The notes: generated by a model from the sequence alone, not told the origin. A DNA stretch of 64,000 bases from Albifimbria verrucaria (GCA_020081605.1 JAHREC010000019.1:1116001-1180000); one strand, 5' to 3'. Numbered from the stretch's first letter, positions 35,367 through 47,987 are shown. Numbers and translations are program-made.

Positions 35367-38300
35367 TTACCGCCCAAAGGCCGCGGCGTGTGCGGTGTGC
35401 GCTTCACGGAGGACTATTTACGTTGTTAGTTTTCTGTATGAAGAGGGATAGGAAGAGAAGGACTTACTCTGCAGCACGTGAACCTGTCCGGCGCGATCCT
35501 CGCACGCAACCTGGACGCCGCTGCCCTCGATAAAGTCCAGCACGACGCTGTTGGGCAGCTCCTGGACCTCCACGTCGGGGACGTACGGCTGGCGGAACTC
35601 GCTGAGGTGGTAGCGCTTGGTGCCCTGGGTGAGGGCGCGGCCGCCCGCGGCGCCGGGGGCGCGCTGAGCGTGAGGAAGCCCTGCGCGTCGAGGCGCATGT
35701 GGCGACGCTTCCAGAGGAGGTTATCCGGGAATTGCACGTTGACGTCGCCCATGTCGGAGACGATGGCGGGGTGTTCATAGTCGACGGCCGGGGTACGTCG
35801 ACGGGCTCAGGGATCTCCTCCTCCGCGACGGGGAGAGATGCCGGATGCGGTGGGGTCTTGCCGCGGGAGCTGGACAGCTCCGAGAGACGGCGCATGAAGC
35901 GGCCGGTTCGCGACTTCTTCTTGTCGCTGGAACTCGATCAGGACTCGTCGCCAGAGATGGAGCTCTCCGTCAGACCAGTAGGGAGATGCCGTCGCGGTCC
36001 TTGCTAAGAGACCGGCGGCTGCTGATGGAAAGTCGGGAGCCAACCGTGTGGCTGTTCTTCTGGTGCGACGAGGAGGTCGGGACGTGTTGCTGCTTTGGAG
36101 AGCAGCGACGCCCTCTGGGTTGCTGGAGGTAACCGACTTGCGGCGCTCCTTGATAAAATCGCGGACGATGGTGAGAGACGACCGGCGCTTGGTCTCCTTG
36201 GGTTCGATAAACTCTGACCTATGCGACTCGCGGGACATCCTCCTCTCTGTGGAGCTGTCAATGACTGCGATATCAGGCGACGACTCAGGCTCCTCGGGCT
36301 GCGCCTTCTGGTGGTCCACCACCAGCGGCGACTGCTTCAGGTCCAGGGGTGCAAACTCGGATGGGTCCTTGGGCGGCTCCAACGTCTTGTGGGGTTATGG
36401 TTCGGATCCCGCACGATCTTGGCCGTGACGGAGACCGATTCAGGACGACCACGCGGCGCAAGCGAGGGCGAGTGGCTCGGCGCGTTGGATCGAGGCGGCG
36501 ACTCAAACATGGAGAGGCGGCTGGCAACGGAGCGGGATCGATCCCGAGAGCCCGGCTTGTTCACGTCAGGGGACTGGTCGCGGGACACGGATGGCGTAGA
36601 TGCCTGCCGGAAGGGGCTGGCTCTGTCCACCACGGACGGCGACCTCGAGGGCTCCCTGCTCTTGCGCACTGAGAAAAGCTCGACTGCGGCCTCTCTCTGC
36701 CGATGCGAGTAGGAGTCGGGGCCGGAGAGTCGCCGGACGGAACCGACAGCATCTCCAGCGCCTTGATACGCTGCGAGATGCTCGATCCCACGGTGCCCTT
36801 GCGGACAAGGTTGCCGTTTGTCTGCTGCTGTGTCACCTTGTGCAGGTAGGCGGCGCCAGAACTGACGGAGCGCGCCGATGACTGACTCACATCTGAAGGC
36901 ATAATCATGGATGCCCGCAAAGGATTTGATACTGTCCTGACTACGTGTCCCGGCGAGGGTGGCGCACCTTTAACTGACGTCGGGAAGACGGGCGAGACGG
37001 GCGTCTTGGCCACAATCATGGGGTGGCCTCCTGCACAGTCGCGCTCTGCAGCTCGTCCATGAGCTCCTCGTCCTCCGAGAGGTGCGTCTCGGTGCCGTTT
37101 CGAGATACCTCGCGGCTAGGAACGGGCCTGTCAGTCAGGATAGACAGCGCGAGTGGCTTGGCGGGCTGTTCCTTGCCCTCCTCCACTGCAGATGCGTCGT
37201 CAGGGACGGTGTCCGAGCCTTTGACTTCTTCCTGATCGCCAACCTCTGGCTTGTCAGCAACGACATCCTCAGAAATCACAGGGATCGTGTCTTCCGCAAC
37301 GGGCTCTTCCTTGTCAGCATCTACTGTCTCAGCGGCTGGTGTATCGGGCAACGATTGTGGAAGGGGCGGGGGCAAGGAGGTTTGGGCGGCAGCCTTGGCA
37401 GCTGCCCTGAGATCTTGCGTTGACGGCTTCGACCTCGGGCTGGTGTGCTGAGGAGAGACATCGTTGGTGGGTGTTGTTGTTGCCGAAGCATTCTTGGGAG
37501 GGCTTTGAGGGATCTCAACTGTAGGCTTGGTGGCCTGCGGAGACCTTTGCGACTTGGCGGAGAATTTAGAAATGGGTAGGACGGTCTTGCGAGGCTGAGT
37601 GGGAGAGTCGCCAGCAGCAGGAACCTGGTCTTCATCGCTGATGTCTGATTCCGAAGTAGCAATTACATCCGTCGTAGTGACTTGAAGAGGCTGCTTCGAG
37701 ACCGTAAGAGCTTCCTGTATGTGTTGTCGGTCTTCATCGGAAAGCTGAATGATGATCTCCCCAGTTTCAGGCTCATCCCTGACCTCGTCAAGAACCTGCA
37801 CTGCTGTGCTCTGCTGGGTCTGACTAGACTCGGCATGCGGCTGCACCTTTATGTCTTCAAAGACAGACTCCTTGACTGCATCATCTTGACTGCTCTGCAG
37901 GGTTGTCTCTTGAACTGGTGCCAGCTTGTCCTCGACGGGCTCGCCCTTGGCTTGAGTGTGGGCATTTTCAGCAGGGACATTGACTGCTTGTTCGTCGTCT
38001 TGCGGCTCCTCATCCAAAGGCTCCTCCTTTGCTTGGGTGGCCTCGTCCAATGACCCAAGCAGCGAGGATGCCTGAGTCGACTGATCAGGCTCCGAAGATG
38101 CTAGCATGGGGCTCTGAGAACGGGAGTCGGTAGTAGTCTGCACAGACGCTTGGTCGTTTAGAGATGACAGATTCTCCAATACCACTCCAGAGTCGGCCTT
38201 GATCATAGACAACCGTTTGGGTGGCACTGGTAGGGAGTCCTCCTTTACTTCGGTCTCCGCCGTCTCAGCGACAGGCTCGGATTTGTCTTCGGTGGTTGCT

Positions 38301-39703
38301 TTCGGCTCAACCTCAGCGTCAGCGGTATGATCCGAAACGACTTGCTGATTGCCTTCCGCAGTATCCTTTGGGATTCGTCCTCAACCTTGGGGCTGGAGTC
38401 ACCACCTCTGTTGTGTTCGAAGGTTGCTGCGCGTCTTCCATCATCTTCTGCTTCTTCTTCTCCCTCAGCTGCATCGCCTTCATCAGCCTTGCCTTCTCTC
38501 GTGACATAGTCGGCTTCGGGGCGTGGTCTCAGCTGTGGATGGAGTTGAAGCAGGCATGATGCTCGAGGTGGTTGAGAGGCCGGAGCTTGTGCCAGGGCGA
38601 GCGGGCAGAACTTCACTGTTGCCGGCTGCCTGCAGCGAGACAGCAGACAGGTCAACAGGGGCGGCGGCAGATGCAGGCAAAGGCGCTTCGCTAACATCCC
38701 TGCTCTTGGCCTTCCTGTGACCCTTGCCGAAGAGCTTAACACCGGCCGGAATGCTAGACACGGGTTGGAAGTTTCCAGCTGTCTGAGGTCGGACATTTAC
38801 GTCGGCGGATGGTCGTGGACCCAGCTTCACCCGCGGCTTGGAATGGGGATATGAGGAGTAGCTGTATAGATCGGGCCGCGTGGATTGAAACGAGGTTCGG
38901 GTTGATTCTGTAGGCGAGCTTGGCGTTTCAACACCAACAAATTTCGGCACCTCGGAAGTGGTATCAGCGGAAAATTTGGTATGTTCCGGGGACGTTGCCA
39001 GTTCGGCATTGAGCATGACGGGCTCGGCTGGGGCAACTGGCGACGCAGGTTCCTCTTCCTCTTCGTCGCCGTCCCCTAGAACGACAGATTTACGCTTCGC
39101 AGAGCGAGGCTCCTCCTCTTCCTCCTCGGTAATCTCCATCAGACGACGCCTCCGCAGCGAGCTCGACGAGGAGGCGTTGGAGCCGGACGCGGCGTGTAGA
39201 GAACAGGCGGCCGACAGCTTGGAGTCCTTGAGGTCTGCTGCCTCGGCAATTTCGAATGTGGTATCGTAGGGCGAGAAGCGCTCGCAGACGGCGTTGTAGT
39301 GGACGGCCACACGCGCTGTGCATCTCGTCAGCATGCTGCTCCACCCCGTGTCCCTTACCGGCGGACGAAAAGCGTAACCCACCTTGAATTAAGCGGGAGC
39401 AACCCTCTGGGAGATATTTTATGATTACGCTCCGCCTTCGGTATTTCAGAAAGCCATATAGCGGGCTCGTCTCTTCGTACTCGGCTATGGCCTTGCGCAC
39501 CTCGACAATTCCGCCGTTACCGCGGCTCAAGAGCTCGACCTCGTCACGGCTGGCGTACTTGAGTAGAAACCTGCGAATCGACATCCAAGTCAGCACGGTG
39601 TTCTCCGGCGAGAGCACAAGGCGGCGTACCATCCTCCTGGCTCGGCGCCGACGGCTTCATGGGCCTCCAGCACCGGGGCAGCGTCCAATCCATTGAGCGA
39701 CAT
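35367..39703 (-). CDS. Large ADF-H (cofilin-type actin-binding) protein with C-terminal PH-like domain
   Basis: A fungal protein of about 1385 residues joining an N-terminal actin-depolymerising-factor homology domain to a long Ser/Pro/Glu-rich disordered middle and a PH-like end. Exons, read on the minus strand: 39703-39630, 39570-39383, 39315-35468 and 35413-35367. It opens MSLNGLDAAPVLEAHEAV; ADF-H motifs are FLLKYASRDEVELLSRGNGG, YGFLKYRRRSVIIKYLPEGC and RVAVHYNAVCERFSPYDTTF. A basic coiled segment (REKARLMKAMQLREKKKQKM) lies near 38480, and ISQRIKALEML is another predicted helix. The end contains NLLWKRRHMRLDAQGFL, YHLSEFRQPYVPDVEVQELP and NSVVLDFIEGSGVQVACEDR. At least nine frame shifts interrupt exon 3, near 38485, 38390, 38225, 37017, 36700, 36390, 35985, 35770 and 35640. 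The domain pair suggests a cortical actin scaffold; this is inference. Confidence 0.8.
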
Positions 39704-42700
39704 GTCTCGATCTCGGCCAGGCTCGTGGGCCAGGCAAACAGGAAGTGGTCAAAGCGGCAGTATCGTCGACGACGGTGGAATTCGAGCGGGTCGGGCAATT
39801 GAAATGGTGTGATGGGTATCACCAGATCGTCAGGGGAAGATCTTCGGCATCGACATCTAGACGAAGGACTGCGGGTGCGACGTGGACATGGGAATATGCA
39901 GGATCGAGAAATTTCAACGGCAAAAGAAAATCCGATAAAAGAAAAAAAAGGGTCCTCGGGTTCGTTGGGTGAAACGACAAAGGAGAGGCCCACGAGGTCG
40001 TCGTTAAGAAACAGTATCGAAGACGGCGATACTGCAGTTGCCGCGGAAGTTGTTAGCAGACCCAGGAGGAGGAAAAAAGATAGGACGATATAAAAAAGGG
40101 ATGTTTGGTCTAGACGTGGACCATTGAAGTGGTTCGAGCAGGGGTATGAGAGGAGCAATAAGGCCCAAGGATGAAAAGAGAGGGGGAGAGGAACAGTGGA
40201 TAGTGGATGCAGTTGTTGTACAGGAGAAGTGGAAAAAAGAGGAGATCCGAACAGGGGTGGGAAGAGGAACATCAACCCAGGCCCAATTCACCACACCTCA
40301 CAAGACGGCATAGGGGAGGGGAACAAAAGGGGACCAGCGCACACGCAAGCCAATTGCTTCGTTTTGAGACAGAAAAGTCGTGTCATCCAGCCCTTGCAGC
40401 CATGAAGAGGCGCGCGCGAGGGAGAGGGAGAGGGAGATATGGAGAGCAGCGAGGAGTAGGAGGAGGAGGAGCAAGACGGCTGGCTGTCTAGTTGGTTGCA
40501 AGGTTGATCTCACGCCACCCTTGCCATGCACACACTCTCAAACACAAAACAGCACGGCACGAGAGACACGATGATGAAAAGAGGCCCTGTTAGCTCGAGT
40601 CCAGAAGGCCGGCCACGACCAAGTAAGTGCTGGCTAGGAGAATCCGGAGTGAGGGAGAAGGGGCTACTTTGTTTAGAGCGCGGTCCCCTTTTCGGATGGA
40701 CGTCGTTAGTTGATTAGTCGGTTCGAGTAAGTAAGTAGGTAGGTAATTAATTAAATCTTTTTACCTATTTTATTTTATCTTCTAATGGTCCCCGAATTTC
40801 CTTCCCATGGGGCCAGTCTAGATACCCAAAGAGACTGAGGGTTTGAAACGGGCAGGGATCTATCTGAGTCTCCCCAGCCTCTCTCCTCTCTCTCTTTTAC
40901 ACCCCATCCCATGCTATGTGAGGTATGTCTGGTACGGTACTCTGCATGGCATGCTGTCTCTCTCTCTCTCTTGGGCCTTTGAACCCCATTCCATGTGCCA
41001 AAGAGGCTTCGACAGTTCTGGCCTGGTCCAACCACCCACCCACCCCGGGAAAACTAACGCTATACTGACAGCCACCGTCCTCTTCCAATTCCTAATGGGG
41101 ACTGGTCTTTGGACGATCTCGCGAAATTGGTTTCTTCAAGCATCCGTGCGCCGTCCGTTTTCCCTGCTCGCCTCCTTTGCTTTGCCTCGCTGCTTTTGGC
41201 CGGGCCCATCGTCGAGGCACCGCTGCCCCGAGGGCGTCGAGCTTCCGGGCTATGACCTCGGGATTTCCAGCACGCGAGCCCAAGGGCGCCGGCTACCAAA
41301 ACGCCTCGAGGGCGTCTGTTTCGCTGCGACATGAGAGAGATGCAAGACGTAATGGTGGCCATTGGCTGTGCGTTAGTCGGGACCTCGTGGCTTGCGATAA
41401 GCGCAGCCTGCAGACGAGATGCCCCATCCGCATTCCCTCGATGTTCCACTGGGAGCTTCTCTTCTCCGTTGAACGCAACCGTTGCCAAACCTTGGGTGCC
41501 CAAAGCCGTTACTGTTACCGTCGTCGTTGTTTATCGCACAATGGCTACTTATGCTTTATGCTTTTCTCGCAAACCTAACCAGCTTCAGGCTGAGCTTGAG
41601 CTCCCCATCTTCTTCTCCTCGGCTTATTCCCTTCCAATCGCAATGCAACACACCGCACCGCATCTCTCTCCCACAGACGACGACGTGTCTCGTCACAGAC
41701 AGCCAGACGCTGCTCGCCGCCGCTATGGCCTCTCCACACCCGGCGGTCGATTCCGTAGACGTGGCTCCCTACCCCGTGCGCCATGTGATCACTAATTTCC
41801 TGTCCGCCGTCCTCGATTCGCTCCCCTCCTCTTGCCGGTAATAACGAAACCATGCCGCCGTGATGCCGGCGATCTGGCCAAGCAGCATCTACACGCTACC
41901 CTTCCAGGCAGTGATTCTACTCCTCGCCCTCTGCCATCTGCTTCATCACCGCCCTTTTTCTGCAGGCACCTGTCGCACGTGGCGTTGCATCTTGGCCTGA
42001 CAGATAACGAAAGCGGTGATCATAGACGCAGATTGATGTAGACGCAGTGAATAGACATTGCCATGACGCAAGATACGCCATTTAGGCAATCTGGGCTGTA
42101 AATACCTATGCACGATGAAACTCTACAAGGCAATCCACTAACACCAACTACACGCTGCTGTCGCGTCGTCAACCCTTTCACCGATCCGGTAAGCTCAAGA
42201 TGAGCCCGGCTGCCACATCTACGTGACGTCCCACCCATGCCCGATCTTCCGCTGGCTGCACGCCCTCTGTTTACGCACTGCGGCTGTATCGTCTCGGCGA
42301 AATCTCCATCTGAAGGCGCCTTAAACATCCGGTCTATTCAGGAGCCTCTGGGACCAGGGCAAGCGTTTTGTAAACGTCATAAAACCTGACACTTTCGTCG
42401 CCTACAGTATACACAAATAGCTAGCCTACACCCTCCCCAAGAATCTCGACTCCATCAACAGCCGGTCAAAGTTAGGTTCACAATTGCTTTAGTTGACGCC
42501 GTTTCTGCCTTATTCGTGTATTGTCGACAATACGTGTAGGACCTGCGCGCATTTCCCAATCCAAGAGGAACCGCCATCGTAGCCGTGCCGCCTTGGTCTC
42601 TTCCCTTCCGTCCCCGAGTGGAGGCACTCCCCGTAGAATATAATCTGAAAATACACAACGAACGCAGCAAATTTCCTAATGTTGGCAGAAGGACTCTCGA

Positions 42701-42711
42701 GTACCCTCTGC
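39704..42711. other. Interval upstream of the ADF-H gene
   Basis: About 3 kb. Minus-strand CT-rich sequence from 39704 to about 40300 is the likely leader of the ADF-H gene and creates a misleading 243-codon open frame. The rest contains short AGGTAGGTAGGT and TTAATTAA-like runs near 40733-40755 and a CT microsatellite near 40950-40969. No gene is supported. Confidence 0.5.
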
Positions 42712-44506
42712 CTAGTTTGGTTTTGATGGTGGCTGCTCCGTGCTGGGCGTTACCTCTGGGCTATCGTCAACGACAGCCGGCTCCTCGGTGACCGATCCGC
42801 TCAAAGCCGTAGGTACAAAGTTTCCCTCCTCCAACGCTATGGGGTCATGTCCTCGCCCGCTGTTGCTCGCCGAGACGCCAACGGCAGGCGTGCTACCTGA
42901 TGCAATCTTCTCTTTCGTGTCCTGGACAATCTTGTCCGCCTCGCTGACCTTGGCCGATGTGTTGGCTGTTGCGTCTGCGGTGGCATCACTGCTGCCCTGG
43001 CTCTGCAAGAGAGCATCCTTGTCGAAGCGGACAATCATGCAAGAGAGATTGTCGGTGCTAAAGCAGCTAAGCGCGTGGTCTACCAAAAGCTTCGCTGCAG
43101 CTACAGGATCTTGAATGTTACGGACAAGATCCACAGCCTCCTGGTCATCACACACGTCCCACAACTTTCAAAGTTAGCGTTCTGATCACAGCAATATTGC
43201 TATTATAAAGAAAACTTACCCCATCACAAGCAATAATAAGAAACTCGTCGCTTTCCGGCTGGATCACGGTTTCCGTGGTGTAGGGATGGCCAGTCACAAG
43301 ATCCTTCATATAGGCGTCTCCAAGAGCTCTGGTTACGGCCAACACACCGTTCACGCGGTTGTTTAGGATCAAACCACCAGCGTTGGCAATGCGCTTGCCC
43401 TCGTTCTCGTCGCTGCCCTTATGGTCGTACGACAAGCGCAAAGCCTTGCCTGAGCGGCAGAGAATAATGCGAGCGTCTCCGACGTTTGCCGTGTACAAAA
43501 CGCGCTGCCGAGTAGCCGACTTCTTCAGTCGTGCATGAGCAGCCTCAGTAGACGAGGCCTTGATGTCTGCGACATCGCCGGATGCACCATCCTTGCCAGG
43601 CTCGTCGCCCTGGTCGGACTTGGACGCCTTGGCAATGGCAGCTGCAGCTGGGGCAATGGCGAGAGTGCCAGTGGCTGAACGATCGCTGGGGACGCGATCC
43701 TCCCAGCGCAGGACGGCGATTGCAGCCGTGCATCCACTGTTCTTCAGTGGCAGCTTCTCGAGCTGTGAGTCGACAGTCGTGAAGGTTTGGTCGAGGAGCT
43801 CGGGGATTGGTGCGTTGGGGTTCTTTCGTATGATTTCTTCCAGAATTATGTGCAGCTTCTTACCGCACCAATCCGCGGCAAAAGTACCGGCGTGCCCATC
43901 AAAAATGGCAAAGTAACCATTGTCAGACTGCACGATATCCTGACCAGTCGCTTCCGAGTCAACCTGGCTGGATTTATCGTTGGCGTTGGATTCCGTGGCC
44001 GGGGCAGGCGTATCGAGAAAATTATAGAGGAAAGCATGGGTATCTTCCATTGTACGGCGGCATTTCTTGTTTCTGTCCTCCCAAACGCCAACGCGAAACG
44101 TTGACTTGGGGCCGGGGACGGATTCACCAGCCGAGTTGTTGTGCTGGCCCTGGGGAACAGCCAGGGCAGGATCCTGCTTGCCGAGCTTCTGCAGCGGCGT
44201 CTGCGAGGTCAGCTCGGGGTTGGTACGGCTTGATTGCGAAAAGTTCAAGCTGTTCTTGGCGGATGCAATCAAACTGCTGGCCTTGCTGGAAACTCCGCTA
44301 CTCCTCCGCTTCTTGTCGGTAGAACCGCCGGTGTCATGACGGCCGGGAGGGCTACCGTTCCCACTCCGCTTCTCACCGCTAGCCGCCTGGTCGGTGGTCT
44401 TTATGGGGGTCGGGGCGCTCTCGGTAGGATTTGGTTCCGGAGAGGTTGACTTGGTTTCGTGTTTCGACTCGCCATCGGCTTTGCCTGAGCTGGAGCCGCC
44501 AAACAT
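42712..44506 (-). CDS. PTC1: PP2C-family protein phosphatase (Ptc1-like)
   Basis: Mn/Mg-dependent serine/threonine phosphatase; Ptc1 homologues down-regulate stress MAP-kinase pathways. Exons 44506-43220 and 43164-42712 give 579 residues, with no frame shift, unlike most genes here. A Ser/Lys/Pro-rich N-terminus of about 135 residues precedes the catalytic domain. Its motifs are in order: [28 protein letters not shown] (metal-binding DGHXG), [70 protein letters not shown], intron, [11 protein letters not shown], and [14 protein letters not shown] with the last metal-binding Asp-Asn. An Ala/Glu-rich tail follows. The family domain carries an insertion of about 50 residues (43540-43690) rich in Ala and Asp. 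Upstream of the chosen Met the frame stays open for 37 codons without an ATG, so an extra 5' exon is possible. Confidence 0.93.
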
Positions 44507-46129
44507 TCTATTGAGCAGGCCTCCTCCTTGGGAGGAGAGACTGCGGCGCTTACTGCCTGCCAGCTTGTGCGTGATGGGAGGGTCGTGTCGGGGAGCGATA
44601 TGGGCTTGCGGAGACAGCTATGAGTTCCGTATGGTAGTTCAGGGACACGGTATGGCTCGAGGCAGTGGTGCGCGAATCGCGGGCCGCTGGCACTTGAATA
44701 TGCTAGTCTATATCTTCGGAGAGTTCCAAAGAGAAGTCTTTTCGAAGGGACAGAGCTGGGCTACAAGAGTCGCTGAGAGGCGGCGTGCAGGAACTTCTAA
44801 TGCAGAAACCAGGGTCAGGTTAGCTTGGAATGGCAAGACAGGTTGAGACAGCTCTGCTCGCGCGGCACAACCTGCAAGCCCGCAAGCCTGCAGCGGAGGC
44901 AGATGGGTGAAGTGCAGCAGTGTGACGGGCGGCGCTGTAGGTCTCGTGCTTGAGAGATGCAGGAGCAGAAGAAGCAGAAGTAGAAGCAGAAACAGAAGCA
45001 GAAGCAGATGGCGACGGAGGTGACGTAGTATGAAGACCAGAGATAGGTAGCACAGAGTGGAGGTGGGATGGAACAAGGTGGCCGGAAACGTACCGTTGAT
45101 TGGGGGTGACGAAGAAACGGACGATGTGGTGGTTACGGGCTGAACGGGGGCAGATCACGGCGAGTTGAAGATGGAAAACGGGATGTGGTGATTGTGTGCT
45201 GCTGGGTGGTTGTTGGATGCTAGCGCCACTGCACTGGTTGATGCAAGACGGGAGGAAAGATGGTCTTGGCCTGCGCTGGAAGGGCGAGAGGGCAGGGTGG
45301 GTATGTGGTCGTGGTCGTTGACGCTGCCTATTTGGGCCCCTGCGGTATAGCGTGCGGTCCAGCTGGCGGGACAGGCTGGTACAGATTGGTACAGGCAGGT
45401 ACGGGCAGGTACATTGGGTTTAGGTTCCCTTGCCTCTACTCTGTACTGGAGCTCCACTTGTCAGCCAGGGTACCTTGGGCGGCTAGCTTCTACGTTGGCC
45501 ATTCGAGGTCCCTTGACATGACCTCCGTTTGAGCCGCACCCCGCGCTTATTCGCCCAATGTACCTCGCCTCGCCTTGCCTCGCCTTGCTTCAGCTAGCAA
45601 GGAGCAAGAGCCTGCGTCAAGACTAGACGACTACCTACTGCCTTGGGTACTAGGTAGGTAGGTAGGCATGCCATTAGTGGCCCTGCTAGCTTAGCTTCTG
45701 CCCGGGCATTCTCTTCCAGGCCCAACTCCTAACCTTAGGTAGTACCTTACGTAGGTACTAAGGTAGGTGGGTAGCTAGGTATCTAGCTGTCTAATCTATA
45801 TCCATCCTGGTCCGTCATCGGTTTGTTCGGCTTGAATTGGTCAAGGTGGTGCCGTAGACAGTTGTTCAACGGCCTTCACCAGTCTCCTTACATGTTGGCT
45901 CCATCTCGTTCAGGATACTCTCCACTTTGACACGACGCATCCGATCACTTCTACCAAAATCAGTATCTAACATTTTTCTTATATATCGCCATTGTCCGCA
46001 TTAGTGCGTCGGGCCTCTCGGCCTGGACCATACAGCTAAGCTAGGTTTTTGGTCTTGGTAACCAACCCACTGACCCTCACTCGGCTGCACATCTAGTCTT
46101 GGGGCAACAACCTTGGCTCCTTGCAACAT
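44507..46129. promoter_or_regulatory. Upstream region of the PP2C gene with GTAC arrays
   Basis: About 1.6 kb, no gene. GGTAC occurs at 45378, 45388, 45398 and 45408, exactly 10 bp apart. GTAC-rich sequence with AGGTAGGTAGGT continues to about 45780. CTCGCCTTGC repeats lie near 45569-45590. These motifs stand 860-1280 bp before the PP2C ATG. Confidence 0.45.
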
Positions 46130-46925
46130 TTACGATGGCCGTTGGCCGGCGAAGTTTCCTGGGGGCGAGTACCTTGCTACCGTGTACCATCCGCCCTTCT
46201 TGTCACTAGCGGTAGCAATGCCCACTCTTGTGCTTGAACTCCAGACAACTTGGGCTGCGGAAAGGTTAGCAAGCTTGCCCCAGTTCCACAGATACCTGTT
46301 ACTCACTATAGTGTCCGTATTTCGAAAAGTTTCCATTCGGAATTAGTTCGTTGTTATAGAAAGCCTTCTCATCAATCCTAGAAGAATGTTAGACCCATAT
46401 GGCGATATGGAACCTGCAATGAGCTTACCATGCCTGAACTCCGAGGCTGATTGGGTTCTTGATAGGATCCGACGATCTGTCAATGTAGTGAGCGCCTAGC
46501 CATATAGGCACTTGACAAAGCAGTTACTTACGAGGCGAATGCCAGGTTCTCGCCCTGGTTGGGACGCGTCGATGATGCTGAGTGCGCGAACTTGCCTGTT
46601 GTAGCCATTTCATTTGCGTACTTCTGGGCCGCTGCCTGAAGTGTAAAGTCCCAGCCAATCGACGGCACCTTTCTGTCTATGCGGGCCTTGTTATGTAGGA
46701 GCAGAGCATTCGTCTGATCCGCTGTCAGGAGATAAGTCAGGCCCTGTGCCGCCTCTCGTTTCTCAATCGATTCGACTTCTCTCCTGGTAGGAGGCTCGTG
46801 GAGCTCAGGTTCCCCTATGACAACGACTACACCAGTGGGTGTAGCCTGGCTCTCCGGGACCGGGTTCGCGAGGGCAGAACCCAAAGAAGGAGAAGTGACG
46901 GAGCGTAGAGCGTCGAGTACAACAT
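46130..46925 (-). CDS. Secreted CAP/PR-1 (SCP-like) domain protein
   Basis: CAP-superfamily extracellular protein; fungal members bind sterols or lipids or act at the host interface. Exons: 46925-46532, 46476-46429, 46377-46307 and 46254-46130, about 212 residues. The CAP core is clear: LLLHNKARIDRKVPSIGWDF, FAHSAS, GENLAF, AWIDEKAFYNN, YGHYTQVVWSSSTRVGIATA, WYTVARYSPPGNFAGQRPS at the end. The cavity His and Glu positions (FAHS, GENL, WIDE, YGHY) are present. The N-terminus MLYSTLYAPSLLLLWVLP looks like a signal peptide but lies one frame off the CAP frame; a one-base loss at about 46864-46877 (CTGCCCTCGCGAAC region) would explain this. The CAP frame itself has no upstream ATG, which supports that start. 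A TATA-like box (47017-47025) lies about 92 bp upstream. The surrounding 46-48.6 kb is AT-richer than its neighbours. Confidence 0.86.
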
Positions 46926-47016
46926 CTTGATCAGTGAGTTTTGTGAAGATATCCAATGATATAGTAAGCACGATGAATGATGCTGGGTTGGGACCAGATA
47001 ACGTCCCTGGCGTACC

Positions 47017-47025
47017 CTATTTATA
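47017..47025 (-). promoter_or_regulatory. TATA box-like element (TATAAATAG) upstream of the CAP gene
   Basis: On the minus strand GGTATAAATAGGG lies about 92 bp before the ATG at 46925, a plausible core promoter distance for a fungal gene with a short leader. Confidence 0.5.
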
Positions 47026-47803
47026 CCATTGACCTCACCTTGAATATTACATCTTGGCCAGGAACAATCGTCAGTTTGCCTTTTTTCGCCTCATTGACTT
47101 TCATGAGAACTCTACATGAGGTATGCCAAGCCCCAGTATACATCCGAGGCAAAGTGCGTTCATTCGCTTGCAGCGTTCGTCATGCGCGGCGATATAGAGC
47201 TAGGGATCATATCATGTCTCAATGGTCCTCCATAAGGCTGACTGCTTAACGTCTTTCGGCCTTTGCAGCCCCGGCCAGAGACTCCGGATGCGTATCATCT
47301 AGGGATGCTCGTAATGAGACACCAGATCATATCAGACCATGCTGACCATCGAATTCCACAGTAAATTCCAGATGTGCTACAGCACGCGACGATGTCATTG
47401 CAAAGGGAGCCATCTGGCACCTGGGTGGGATGTCTCTGTCTGCTCTGTAATAGATAAGTCCTGCGAGTACTCATAACCCAGGGGTTGAGGCAAATCGTAA
47501 TGGGAATCAAATTACCATGCAAGAATATGAAGAATATCTGGGCATGTCTATCTGAGCAAGAAGATGCCATTCTCGATTCACCATTATTTAACCTCTAAAT
47601 TAACATGCGACCAACTTAATATTACACTCGCGCCACCTCAGTAAGTGTTAAACGAGTCAGTAGGACCCTAAATACATCGATTCTGTCGCTCAACTTATGG
47701 GTAAGTGGTGTTTAGGCATCGGTGGCCGCATTCCGAGACATGATTCTGAACGTCAGTCTCGTTCCGGCATCATATAGTATCACTTAAACGTCCTGAATAA
47801 GGG

Positions 47804-47987
47804 CTAGTTAGCAGGAGCCGTAAAGCCATGTTTAATGTTGGGAAAGTATGCAAGGCTCGAGCCCCAAGTACTAGGTTGACCAAATACATCAGCTCCTCTA
47901 TACATCTGTGCTGTGGTTCTCAGAGTTTCCCCATCAAAGCTCATGTGGCTATATGCATCTGGGGATATTCGATAAAACAAACACTGT
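47804..47987 (-). pseudogene. Exon-like fragment of unknown family
   Basis: A short open stretch reading YSHMSFDGETLRTTAQMYRG, ADVFGQPSTWGSS and YFPNIKHGFT before a stop has protein-like composition and a possible acceptor (TTACAG) at its left edge on the minus strand. No start codon with context, no second exon and no recognised family could be found. It could be the remnant 3' exon of a lost secreted-enzyme gene, or chance. Confidence 0.25.

Noticed and set aside
39544..40275. 243-codon minus-strand open frame overlapping the start of the ADF-H gene
   Set aside because: It runs through the CT-rich leader and the real first exon in another frame; the ADF-H start at 39703 has family support.
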